A stretch of 64,000 nucleotides of DNA, from contig CAKMYZ010000016.1 in NCBI GenBank assembly GCA_929200255.1, positions 1-64,000 on the forward strand, written 5' to 3'. Numbering within the stretch: position 1 is the first letter of the stretch; each line of letters opens with the position of its first letter. This DNA is from an uncultured Alphaproteobacteria bacterium (GTDB lineage: Bacteria > Pseudomonadota > Alphaproteobacteria > Rhodobacterales > Rhodobacteraceae). The notes under the pieces are model-generated. The model worked only from the letters and a program-made list of their open reading frames with translations, searched no databases and was not told where the DNA came from. This document shows, in pieces, positions 56,369 to 64,000 of the stretch. Both the position numbers and the translations under genes were made by a program.

Positions 56369-57217
56369 TTACAGCCACTCACCACGCAGCACCTGCCTAT
56401 AGATCGACGCCAGCCAGCTATTGCCCGCAGCTTCCGCCGTGAGGCCCCGGCCTGTCAGCAAAGCAAAGCTGGATTCATACCACTCGGTCGACTGATAGTT
56501 ATATCCAAGGATCGCCCCGGCTGTCTGCGCCTCTTCGACCAACCCCAGCGAAAGATAGCTTTCAACCAAGCGGTGCAGCGCCTCTGGCGTGTGCGTTGTC
56601 GTCTGGAAACCCTCGACCACCGTACGGAACCGGTTGGCCGCCGCAATGTAGTTTCCACGCTTGAGGTAGTAGCGCCCGATTTCCATCTCTTTGGCCGCCA
56701 AGTGATTGAAAGCCAGATCAAATTTCAACACAGAAGCGCTGGCGTATTCAGTATCAGGATATTGCTCAATCACACGGCGCAGGGCCTGCAGTGCCTGAAA
56801 TGTCAGCCCCTGATCGCGGCCGACCTCATCAATCTGATCGTAGTATGACAGGGCCAGAAGATAGGCCGCATAGGCCGCATCTTCCTGCGTTGGATAGAAA
56901 TCCAGATAGCGCTGCGCAGAGGCGCGGCTGTTCGGATAATCCTCATCCTTGTGGTAGGCAAAAGCCTGCATAATCAACGCACGTTGGGCAAACTCGGAGT
57001 ATGGATAGAGGCGCTCAACCTCGCCAAATGTGAAGGCCGCATCGTCGGGGTTACCCTGCGCAACCTGCCTTTCACCCTGCTCGAAGATCTGACGCGCCGT
57101 CAGATCATCAAGAGGCACTCCGCTCCGCTCACCACTACAGGCCGCAAGCACAGCAAATGAGATCGCGGCAACACTGCGCAGCACCCAGCGGGATTTGGTG
57201 ACCTTGCTGCCTGACAT
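56369..57217 (-). CDS. bamD: Outer membrane assembly lipoprotein BamD
   Basis: 282 residues from MSGSKVTKSR. Lipoprotein signal with lipobox LAAC, mature Cys27. TPR repeats follow: IFEQGERQVAQGNPDDAAFT, SEFAQRALIMQAFAYHKDED, DFYPTQEDAAYAAYLLALSY, YIAAANRFRTVVEGFQTTTH. BamD joins BamA in inserting beta-barrel proteins in the outer membrane; it sits on the periplasmic face. In the lpxC-bamD-recN order typical of the group. recN starts 36 bp downstream. Confidence 0.95.
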   Translation of the reverse strand: MSGSKVTKSRWVLRSVAAISFAVLAACSGERSGVPLDDLTARQIFEQGERQVAQGNPDDAAFTFGEVERLYPYSEFAQRALIMQAFAYHKDEDYPNSRASAQRYLDFYPTQEDAAYAAYLLALSYYDQIDEVGRDQGLTFQALQALRRVIEQYPDTEYASASVLKFDLAFNHLAAKEMEIGRYYLKRGNYIAAANRFRTVVEGFQTTTHTPEALHRLVESYLSLGLVEEAQTAGAILGYNYQSTEWYESSFALLTGRGLTAEAAGNSWLASIYRQVLRGEWL

Positions 57218-57350
57218 TCTTTGTGACCTCACTCACACTTCTTATGTGGACAGGACGCCAAGCGTCCGTTCTTCTGGGGTCGGTCTAACATAGAAAAATC
57301 GAGGGCAAAATGCCTTTTGACCGCTTCGTGTTCAACTGTCGTGATGTCAA

Positions 57351-58268
57351 TCAGGCAACAGCGTCCAGATCAGCCATGCTGATCCCTACGCCGGGCAGGC
57401 GTGCGGCGATCTTTGCATCACAATTCACCCAGCGCCATGCATCTGATAGATCAAAAAGTGCACGCAGCAGCTTGTTTGTCAGCGCATGCCCGGCCCGTGT
57501 CCCGGTGTAGCGGCCAAGGATCGGCGCACCGGCGGTGTACAAATCACCCAAAGCGTCCAGCATCTTGTGGCGCACAGCCTCATCCGCGTGGCGCAGCCCA
57601 CCTGGTGTCAGGACCTCCGCGCCATCAACCACAACCGCATTGTTGATTGTCCCACCCAGGGCCAAGCCATTCGCACGCATCGCATCCACATCTGACGAGC
57701 GGCAGAAGGTGCGGCTGTCGCATAGCTCACGGACAAAGGCACCGTTCGCCATGTTCAATGTTTTATGCTGCTGGCCGATAGCCGTATCCGCAAAATCAAT
57801 CGCAAAATCTATTTGCAGCGTGGTTGAAGGGCTCAGCTGAGCATGGGCTGGACCGTCAGAGACCGACACCTCTTTCAGCACCTCAATTGCGCGCAGTGGC
57901 GCAACCAACGGTCGCAACCCGGTTTCCACAATGCCGCGCACAAAGGCTGCCGCACTACCGTCCAGGATTGGAACCTCGGGTCCATCGATATCGATCAATG
58001 CGTTATGCACGCCACAGCCCGCCAGTGCGGCCATCAGATGTTCAATGGTTGAAACAGTCACACCATCGGCATTTATCAGGCGTGTGTTCAGCGGCGATAC
58101 AGTCACGTCGTGCCACAAGGCCGCCAGCGCAGGGCGACCTGTCAAATCTGTCCTACGAAACACGATGCCTGCATTCGCAGCCGCTGGATGCACGACAATA
58201 CGTACAGGCGACCCGGTATGCAGACCGGTTCCTTCAAAGACGACATCAGATTTCAGCGTTGTTTGCAC
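57351..58268 (-). CDS. lpxC: UDP-3-O-acyl-N-acetylglucosamine deacetylase
   Basis: 305 residues. The first committed step of lipid A synthesis, removing the acetyl group with a zinc ion. Motifs: VFEGTGLHTGSPVRIVVHPA, STIEHLMAALAGCGVHNALI (E76, H77 near zinc), DIDGPEVPILDGSAAAF, RTFCRSSDVDAMRANGLALG, PGGLRHADEAVRHKMLDALG (zinc His and Asp), ILGRYTGTRAGHALTNKL with the C-terminal His. A terminator for ftsZ separates it from ftsZ, so it probably has its own promoter. Confidence 0.97.
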   Translation of the reverse strand: MQTTLKSDVVFEGTGLHTGSPVRIVVHPAAANAGIVFRRTDLTGRPALAALWHDVTVSPLNTRLINADGVTVSTIEHLMAALAGCGVHNALIDIDGPEVPILDGSAAAFVRGIVETGLRPLVAPLRAIEVLKEVSVSDGPAHAQLSPSTTLQIDFAIDFADTAIGQQHKTLNMANGAFVRELCDSRTFCRSSDVDAMRANGLALGGTINNAVVVDGAEVLTPGGLRHADEAVRHKMLDALGDLYTAGAPILGRYTGTRAGHALTNKLLRALFDLSDAWRWVNCDAKIAARLPGVGISMADLDAVA

Positions 58269-58426
58269 GCAGGGTTTTCCGTGGTGTGGCGTTGTGTGAG
58301 CGTGCCATTCAACTAGGACGTCATCGTCTTGGGCTCAACTCACTCTTTGCAACCGTCTGAAACATGGGGTGGCAAAAATGAGGCAGGCATCTCGTACATG
58401 CCGCAGGCCCTTGTTTTAGAAATGAA

Positions 58427-58450
58427 AAAGGCCGCAGTGATGCGGCCTTT
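58427..58450 (-). terminator. Terminator of ftsZ (may act both ways)
   Basis: AAAGGCCGCA (58427-58436), loop GTGA, TGCGGCCTTT (58441-58450). On the minus strand the stem is followed by TTTTTC, on the plus strand by only TTT, so it mainly ends ftsZ transcription. Confidence 0.85.
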
Positions 58451-58492
58451 CGATGTGATCTGATGTTGCGTCTCGTCTCTGATTGTTTCAGA

Positions 58493-60091
58493 TCAATTCG
58501 CCTGACGGCGCAGAAATGCCGGAATTTCGATCTTTTCCTGGTCTTCGTTCTGCTGTGGTTCCTGATGCAACGCTGTCACTTGCGGCTGTGTCCGGGCCGG
58601 TTGCTGTGGTGTTCCATCAGCCTGTGCACCGGTCATTCGGTTGATCAAAGAGTTGATCCCAAAGCGTGGCTTCTCCGCCTCAGCGGGGGCCACTGGTGCT
58701 GCCACCTGTGGTTGCTGCTGGGGCGCCTGATCACCCCCGGGAACCCGGTTCACTGCGGCTTGTAGCCGTGCCATCGCCTCGGGTGATGGTGTCCCCGGCG
58801 CAGACGCGGCCCGCGGTGCAACAAAATTATCAGCCTGTGTCAGATCAGGCTCTGGGCGGGGGGTATAGGCGGGCGGAGGCAGATCATCCGCAGCCGCTTG
58901 AGGTGCGGGCGCGGGTTGCTGATAAGCCGCAACAGCAGGTTGCGCAGGTGTTTCCATCTCCTCAAAGAGCGTGGGTTCTTGCGCGACTGGTGCTGGCGCA
59001 GCCGCCGGCGCTTCGGCCTGAGCAACACCAGCAGGTGCTTCGGCCACCTCTTCTGCAATTTCGGCGACAGGTGCCAATGGTGCCGCCATAGAGCGGCGAG
59101 GAACCGGTGCTTCCATCTCGCGGGTTACAGCATCAATACCGGTTGCCACGACGGACACGCGCATCTTGCCGTCCATCGCTGTGTCCAGTGTCGAGCCCAC
59201 GATGATATTCGCGTCTCCATCGACCTTTTCACGGATCTTATTGGCAGCTTCATCAAGTTCGAACAGGGTCAGGTCATACCCACCGGTGATGTTAATCAGC
59301 ACGCCCTTGGCACCCTCGAGGGAAATCTCATCCAGAAGCGGGTTGGCGATCGCCTTCTCGGCGGCCTGGATGGCGCGGTCTTCACCTTCCGCCTCACCCG
59401 TCCCCATCATCGCTTTGCCCATCTCGTCCATCACAGCGCGAACATCGGCGAAGTCGAGGTTGATCAGGCCGGGACGGACCATCAGGTCGGTGACGCCTTT
59501 GACACCCTGATAAAGGACGTCATCAGCCAATGCGAAGGCCTCGGTAAAGGTTGTGTTTTCGTTGGCCAGACGGAAGAGGTTCTGGTTTGGAATGATGATC
59601 AGCGTGTCGACAACTTTCTGAAGCGCTTCAACACCATCTTCGGCTTGCTTCATGCGTTTGGCGCCCTCGAACTGGAAGGGCTTGGTCACAACGCCAACAG
59701 TCAAAACGCCCAATTCGCGCGCAGCCTGCGCGATGATCGGCGCGGCCCCTGTCCCGGTGCCGCCACCCATACCAGCGGTGATGAAACACATGTGTGCGCC
59801 AGCAAGGTGGTCAACGATCTGTTCGATACTCTCTTCTGCGGCGGCGGCGCCAACCGTCGCCCGCGCGCCAGCACCCAGACCTTCGGTGACTTTCAATCCC
59901 ATCTGGATTTTGGCACCAGCACGCGACTGCTGCAGCGCCTGCGCGTCGGTGTTGGCGACCACAAATTCGGTGCCGTCAAGCGCCTGTTCGATCATGTTGT
60001 TAACGGCGTTGCCGCCCGCACCACCAACACCAAATACCGTGATACGTGGTTTCAGCTCTTCATGCCCCGGAAGGGAGAGATTCAAAGTCAT
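58493..60091 (-). CDS. ftsZ: Cell division protein FtsZ
   Basis: 532 residues against 383 in E. coli. Tubulin-like GTPase that forms the division ring. GTP-binding [10 protein letters not shown] (109-118), T7 loop [20 protein letters not shown], conserved core to about 320. Residues about 330-515 are a long linker rich in Ala, Pro and Gln, as usual in alphaproteobacteria, ending with a conserved C-terminal peptide [14 protein letters not shown] that binds FtsA. Separated from ftsA by 180 bp, so it has its own promoter. Confidence 0.98.
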   Translation of the reverse strand: MTLNLSLPGHEELKPRITVFGVGGAGGNAVNNMIEQALDGTEFVVANTDAQALQQSRAGAKIQMGLKVTEGLGAGARATVGAAAAEESIEQIVDHLAGAHMCFITAGMGGGTGTGAAPIIAQAARELGVLTVGVVTKPFQFEGAKRMKQAEDGVEALQKVVDTLIIIPNQNLFRLANENTTFTEAFALADDVLYQGVKGVTDLMVRPGLINLDFADVRAVMDEMGKAMMGTGEAEGEDRAIQAAEKAIANPLLDEISLEGAKGVLINITGGYDLTLFELDEAANKIREKVDGDANIIVGSTLDTAMDGKMRVSVVATGIDAVTREMEAPVPRRSMAAPLAPVAEIAEEVAEAPAGVAQAEAPAAAPAPVAQEPTLFEEMETPAQPAVAAYQQPAPAPQAAADDLPPPAYTPRPEPDLTQADNFVAPRAASAPGTPSPEAMARLQAAVNRVPGGDQAPQQQPQVAAPVAPAEAEKPRFGINSLINRMTGAQADGTPQQPARTQPQVTALHQEPQQNEDQEKIEIPAFLRRQAN

Positions 60092-60271
60092 AACTCGATC
60101 CGCCTGTTTTTTTTGAATTTGCCCGTGCCCCCGGGCGTTTACTGCTTATTACTCAGCACAATAACCAAGTGATGCCGAAAGGTCACGACAAAAACACAAA
60201 ATTTCTACCAAATCTGGACAAAATCTGCGCGTCGCCCGCCGGATTTCGACCGGTAGGCAAGATATTGCGCA

Positions 60272-61606
60272 TTACCAGTTGTCTTTAAACCATTTCACGG
60301 CCCGCTTCAGCGATCTGGCGGGGTAGCGATCGGCAGGGATTTCGAAATCCCACCACTCGTCCTGCGGGTTTGCAGCGAACAGGGTCAGCCCAACGGCGCT
60401 GGAAAATGCCGGACCAATTGCTGCCTGCGGCAAACCCTGAACCCGCAGTGGCCGGCCCAGACGAACCTGCTGGCCGAGGATCTTGCTGGCCAGCCCATCA
60501 AGGCCGGGAATCTGGCTGCTGCCACCCGTCAGAACGATCTGCTGGCTGGGCAAATGTTCAAAGCCCGCCGCATCCAGCCGCGCACGCACCTCTTCGAGAA
60601 TTTCTTCCACGCGCGGCCGCATGATGCCGATCAACTCGGCCCGGCTGACCGTGCGTCGATCATGTTCCCAATCGCCGGTATCACCGCCAATTTCAATCAT
60701 CTCGCGATCGTCCATACCTGTGGCCACGACGCCGCCGTAGAATGTCTTGATCCGCTCCGCTGTCGCGGCAGGGATTTGCAGACCCATCGAGATATCTGAG
60801 GTAATATGCTCACCGCCCATGCGCACGGAATCCGCATAGATCATGTGCTTTTTCATAAAGACGGACAGCCCGGTCGAGCCACCCCCCAGATCGATACAGG
60901 CCGCGCCCAATTCCTGCTCGTCCTCGACAAGCGTGGACATGCCAGACACATAGGCCGAGGACGCTATCCCGGCGAGTTCCAGATCGCAGCGTTTAATGCA
61001 GTAAAATATGTTCTGCACCGCCGTCGCGTCGACGGTCAGCATATGCATATCGGTGGTCAGCGTATTGCCTATCTGGCCGCGTGGATCGGCAAGACCAGAG
61101 CGATGATCGAGTGCGAAATTCACCGGCTGTGCGTGCAACACTTCACGATCCATACCGTAATCGGGCACATCACAGGATGCCATCACCTGACTGATGTCCT
61201 GCTCGGAAACCAAACCACCGCTGACGTCCAATGATCCATCCAGGCCGTACGACCGGGGTCGCGCACCTGACAGGCAGGCAATGACGTGATCAACACGCAC
61301 ATTGGCCATTTTCTGCGCGGCCTGAACGGCGGTCCGAATGGCCCGCTCTGTTTCCTGCATCGCGTCGACCTCACCAAAACGCACGCCGCGTGACCGGGTT
61401 GTGGCCGCGCCAATCACACGGAACTGCGATTGTCCCGCCATGGAGCCGACACCATCGGTGCTGCGGAACTGCTCGGGGCCATCAAAGCGCAGGATGAGGC
61501 AAGCGATCTTGGATGTGCCCACGTCCAGAATGGCGACAACACCCCGCTGCATCGCGGCCTTGCGCATTTGCCGCATCGTTCTTTGGCTATCGTATACGTC
61601 GCCCAT
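60272..61606 (-). CDS. ftsA: Cell division protein FtsA
   Basis: 444 residues, actin-like, tethers FtsZ to the membrane. ATP site motifs: VVAILDVGTSKIACLILRFD, IDLGGGSTGLSVFMKKHMIY, GGEHITSDISMGLQI, QIVLTGGSSQIPGLDGLASK, and the C-terminal amphipathic helix (SLKRAVKWFKDNW) for membrane binding. The start ATG shares one base with the ftsQ stop (TGATG). Confidence 0.97.
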   Translation of the reverse strand: MGDVYDSQRTMRQMRKAAMQRGVVAILDVGTSKIACLILRFDGPEQFRSTDGVGSMAGQSQFRVIGAATTRSRGVRFGEVDAMQETERAIRTAVQAAQKMANVRVDHVIACLSGARPRSYGLDGSLDVSGGLVSEQDISQVMASCDVPDYGMDREVLHAQPVNFALDHRSGLADPRGQIGNTLTTDMHMLTVDATAVQNIFYCIKRCDLELAGIASSAYVSGMSTLVEDEQELGAACIDLGGGSTGLSVFMKKHMIYADSVRMGGEHITSDISMGLQIPAATAERIKTFYGGVVATGMDDREMIEIGGDTGDWEHDRRTVSRAELIGIMRPRVEEILEEVRARLDAAGFEHLPSQQIVLTGGSSQIPGLDGLASKILGQQVRLGRPLRVQGLPQAAIGPAFSSAVGLTLFAANPQDEWWDFEIPADRYPARSLKRAVKWFKDNW

Positions 61607-62511
61607 CAGTTTCTTGCCCCATCATCAGTATCAATTTGAACATTCACACGGCGCAGCGCCGCTGCGGCCTCTTCATTCATGCGCAAAGTCGGACGGCCCA
61701 CGTTGCGCATATCCACAACGGCCACGTCCCGGTTCAGCATGTCCTGCGCATCATTCAGCGCGATCACCCGGTCCAATGCGGAGACTGCTGCGTCGGCGGG
61801 CAGCAAGATGCGCTGATCGCGGTCCAACACCATATCCCAACGCCGTTCGCCCATGCGGACCAGCCCGCGCACCCGATCCAGCAACGGCCCCGCGGCGGCA
61901 AAAAGTGCCAGCGCTTCGCCAATATGTTCCTCAGCGCCATCGCCAGCGATCAACGGCAGATCCAGCCGATCCGCGCGGAACCCGACAACACCCGACTGCA
62001 CGCCACCCGCATCAATCAGGCGCAACACAGCGTCATCACGCCACAGCGCCACCGCGACGCGTGGGGTCAGCGCAACCTCAAGCGTCCCCGCCTGCCCCAC
62101 ACGCACGCTAGCCGATTGGATTGGGTCAAGCGCCTCAATCTGCGCGCGGATGGCTTCAAGGTCGAGATCGAATGAGGACACCGGAAACTCTGACGGCAAC
62201 AAAGGCGCAACCTGCGCGACAATGGCGAACTCTGCCCCGGAAATATTCATCGTCTGCACCATGAATTGCGGGCGCTGCTGAAAGCTTTGCTTGGTCTCTT
62301 CGATGGTCATGGCAAGCTGTGACCGATTGGCAGGTTTGGAGTACCAGGACCCGGCAATCGTCAGGATCAGGAGGATCGGCACGCCAATCCGCACGCTGGC
62401 GCGAAAACCGGGCGTCAGCATCAGCCGTTGATAGCGGTAGCCCAGCCGCGACGGTGCCGGATCACGTGGGGTGTTGTCGGGCTTGGGGCTGCGGCGGATC
62501 AACGATCGCAT
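61606..62511 (-). CDS. ftsQ: Cell division protein FtsQ
   Basis: 301 residues from MRSLIRRSPK. Cytoplasmic N-terminus, one membrane helix (about 40-58, RIGVPILLILTIAGSWYS), then the periplasmic POTRA domain (QFMVQTMNISGAEFAIVAQV, SSFDLDLEAIRAQIEALDPI, RVGQAGTLEVALTPRVAVAL) and the FtsQ beta domain. It links the early ring to FtsB/FtsL. Overlaps ddl by 13 bases upstream and ftsA by one base. Confidence 0.95.
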   Translation of the reverse strand: MRSLIRRSPKPDNTPRDPAPSRLGYRYQRLMLTPGFRASVRIGVPILLILTIAGSWYSKPANRSQLAMTIEETKQSFQQRPQFMVQTMNISGAEFAIVAQVAPLLPSEFPVSSFDLDLEAIRAQIEALDPIQSASVRVGQAGTLEVALTPRVAVALWRDDAVLRLIDAGGVQSGVVGFRADRLDLPLIAGDGAEEHIGEALALFAAAGPLLDRVRGLVRMGERRWDMVLDRDQRILLPADAAVSALDRVIALNDAQDMLNRDVAVVDMRNVGRPTLRMNEEAAAALRRVNVQIDTDDGARN

Positions 62512-63413
62512 GATGCGTCCTCCACCATCCAGCGGCACAGCTGCGGGAATGTGACGCCCACATGTGCTGCCTGTTCAGGGGTCAGCGACGTGGGCGTCAT
62601 GCCGGGCTGGGTATTGGTTTCAAGCAGGATCAAACCATCAAGGCCGCGTGTTTCATCCCAACGGAAGTCCGTGCGTGACACGCCGCGGCACCCCAAGGCC
62701 TGATGCGCACGCAAGGCGTATTCCATACAGGCATCAAAAATCTCTTGCGGCACATCGGCTGGCAGTTCGTGGCGCGACCCGCCCGGCGCATATTTTGCGT
62801 GGTAATCGTACCAGCCATCTGTGATGATATCGGTCACCGTCAGGGCACGATCACCCATCACCGTGGTGGTCAACTCACGCCCCGGCGCGAAGGCTTCGAC
62901 CATGACCTGCTCCGGCATATCATCGGCCAGCTGCGGCGGACCATTCGCATCCTCGTGAACAATGTAGATCCCGACACTGGAACCTTCGTTGAAGGGCTTC
63001 ACGACATAGGGCGGCGGCATCACATGTGCGGCGCGCACAGCATCGGCAGAGGCCAAAATGCTGTCCACAACGGGCAGACCAACTTTGCGATAGGCGTCTT
63101 TGGTGCGCTGTTTGTCGAGGGTCAGAGCAGAGGCAAGAATACCGGAGTGCGTGTAAGGGATCCGCAGCCATTCGAGCAGGCCCTGAATGGCCCCATCCTC
63201 GCCCCAGCGCCCGTGCAATGCGTTAAAGACAACATCAGGCGAAATTTCTTGCAGGCGCGCAGCAACATCGGGGCCTGCATCGACCTCGATCACATCACAT
63301 GCTGCGTCCCGTAAAGCCGCCGCACATTCACGACCCGAGCTGAGCGAGACTTCGCGTTCAGCCGATGGGCCGCCCATGAGGACAACAACTTTCGGGTTTG
63401 TCCTGCTCGACAT
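62499..63413 (-). CDS. ddlB: D-alanine-D-alanine ligase
   Basis: 304 residues. ATP-grasp ligase that makes the D-Ala-D-Ala end of the peptidoglycan stem. Motifs: VVVLMGGPSAEREVSLSSGR, VFNALHGRWGEDGAIQGLLE, GILASALTLDKQRTKDAY, YVVKPFNEGSSVGIYIV, CRGVSRTDFRWDE, ILLETNTQPGMTPTSLTPEQ (catalytic and metal Glu/Asn). The 3' end overlaps ftsQ by 13 bases. Confidence 0.97.
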   Translation of the reverse strand: MSSRTNPKVVVLMGGPSAEREVSLSSGRECAAALRDAACDVIEVDAGPDVAARLQEISPDVVFNALHGRWGEDGAIQGLLEWLRIPYTHSGILASALTLDKQRTKDAYRKVGLPVVDSILASADAVRAAHVMPPPYVVKPFNEGSSVGIYIVHEDANGPPQLADDMPEQVMVEAFAPGRELTTTVMGDRALTVTDIITDGWYDYHAKYAPGGSRHELPADVPQEIFDACMEYALRAHQALGCRGVSRTDFRWDETRGLDGLILLETNTQPGMTPTSLTPEQAAHVGVTFPQLCRWMVEDASCDR

Positions 63414-63493
63414 ACCCTACCGCCTTATTCGCAGGTCTTTCGCGACCTGTCGTTTGTTTTGGCCCTTGCCTTGGGCCGTGGCCTTATGGCCTC

Positions 63494-64000
63494 TTATTTT
63501 GCAGTATCTTCATCCTTTCGGACACCGACCCGCATAATTTCCCATTGTAGCTCAATCCCTTGGGAATCGTAAACCTTTTTCCGCACCTCTTCGCCCAAAT
63601 CCTCAAGGTCGGCTGCGGTTGCACCACCGGCATTTGTCAGGAAGTTCGAATGCTTGGTATTCATCACCGCCCCGCCCTTGGTGGCACCACGCATCCCAGT
63701 GTTGTCGATCACCTTCCAGGCCTTGAGGTCATGCACATCATCTGCCCGCCCGGTCGAGGAAAAACCAGCCGGATTGCGGAACGTCGATCCAGCAGTGCGG
63801 TCTTTGGTCGGTTGGGTTTCATCACGCTTGCACAACTGATCTTCCATGCGCGCTTTCAGGGCTTCCGGGTCTGCTTTGGGTGCAACAAACCGGGCAGCGA
63901 CAATCACCGCCCCATCGGGCAACTGACTGCTGCGATAGGCTAAATTGAGGCTGTCGCGCTCCAGTTCCGCCACGGTGCCATCGCGCAGAACAACCGTCAC
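63494..64000 (-). CDS. murB: UDP-N-acetylenolpyruvoylglucosamine reductase, C-terminal part
   Basis: 168 residues to the window edge; the N-terminal FAD domain lies outside. Present: [20 protein letters not shown] (substrate-domain start), the catalytic serine region [32 protein letters not shown] and [20 protein letters not shown], ending LQWEIMRVG. It makes UDP-MurNAc using NADPH. It precedes ddl by 80 bp in the minus-strand division cluster. Partial at the right edge. Confidence 0.95.
   Translation of the reverse strand: MTVVLRDGTVAELERDSLNLAYRSSQLPDGAVIVAARFVAPKADPEALKARMEDQLCKRDETQPTKDRTAGSTFRNPAGFSSTGRADDVHDLKAWKVIDNTGMRGATKGGAVMNTKHSNFLTNAGGATAADLEDLGEEVRKKVYDSQGIELQWEIMRVGVRKDEDTAK

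Noticed and set aside
58898-60172. 424-codon open frame antisense to ftsZ
   Set aside because: ftsZ is certain; the reverse frame is open only because of codon bias.

Overview
The window reads as chromosomal DNA of a Roseobacter-group alphaproteobacterium (Rhodobacterales). The protein sequences resemble that group throughout, and so do several gene neighbourhoods: glyQ/small membrane protein/glyS/PEP-utilising protein, folB-folP-glmM with ATGA overlaps, bolA/J-domain gene/cobS/cobT, and the cell-division cluster murB-ddl-ftsQ-ftsA-ftsZ-lpxC-bamD-recN. Species cannot be fixed by eye. I see no tRNA or rRNA gene, CRISPR array, or intact transposase.

Positions 1-7200 are accessory in character: hypothetical genes, three regulator/target modules (TetR with an enoyl-CoA hydratase and a DUF1330 gene, LysR with an EamA exporter, and a GFA protein), a bioY gene with two compensating frameshifts, the decayed end of a CaiB/BaiF CoA-transferase gene, and repeat scraps that look like worn transposon ends.

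Positions 7400-32700 are mostly housekeeping: carA, ilvC beside a tandem Lrp pair, folate synthesis and glmM, a PEP-utilising protein, glycyl-tRNA synthetase (both subunits), a periplasmic pseudoprotease, a ThDP enzyme and the TrkH potassium transporter. A HAD nucleotidase gene here is cut by one in-frame TAG, and glyS carries a low-GC central block.

Positions 32800-38800 hold catabolic genes: a lyxose-isomerase-like enzyme, a glutamine-amidotransferase-like hydrolase, an alpha/beta hydrolase divergent from a MarR regulator, and malate synthase G.

Positions 39200-54000 hold pepN, gatB, a bolA/J-domain pair, msrB, cobS-(small protein)-cobT for aerobic cobalt insertion into cobalamin, an aminopeptidase P and a ClC channel. 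A gene-poor stretch (54014-54682) has a basic micro-ORF, a hairpin and a strong plus-strand terminator. From 54683 to the right edge all genes are on the minus strand and serve cell envelope and division; murB runs off the end.

The observations most worth checking are the glyS mosaic, the pseudoprotease with SPOR-like and peptidoglycan-binding parts, the PPDK-like protein with altered ATP-site motifs, the two broken genes (bioY, HAD), the micro-ORF/sRNA locus and the FolB with an extra C-terminal domain.
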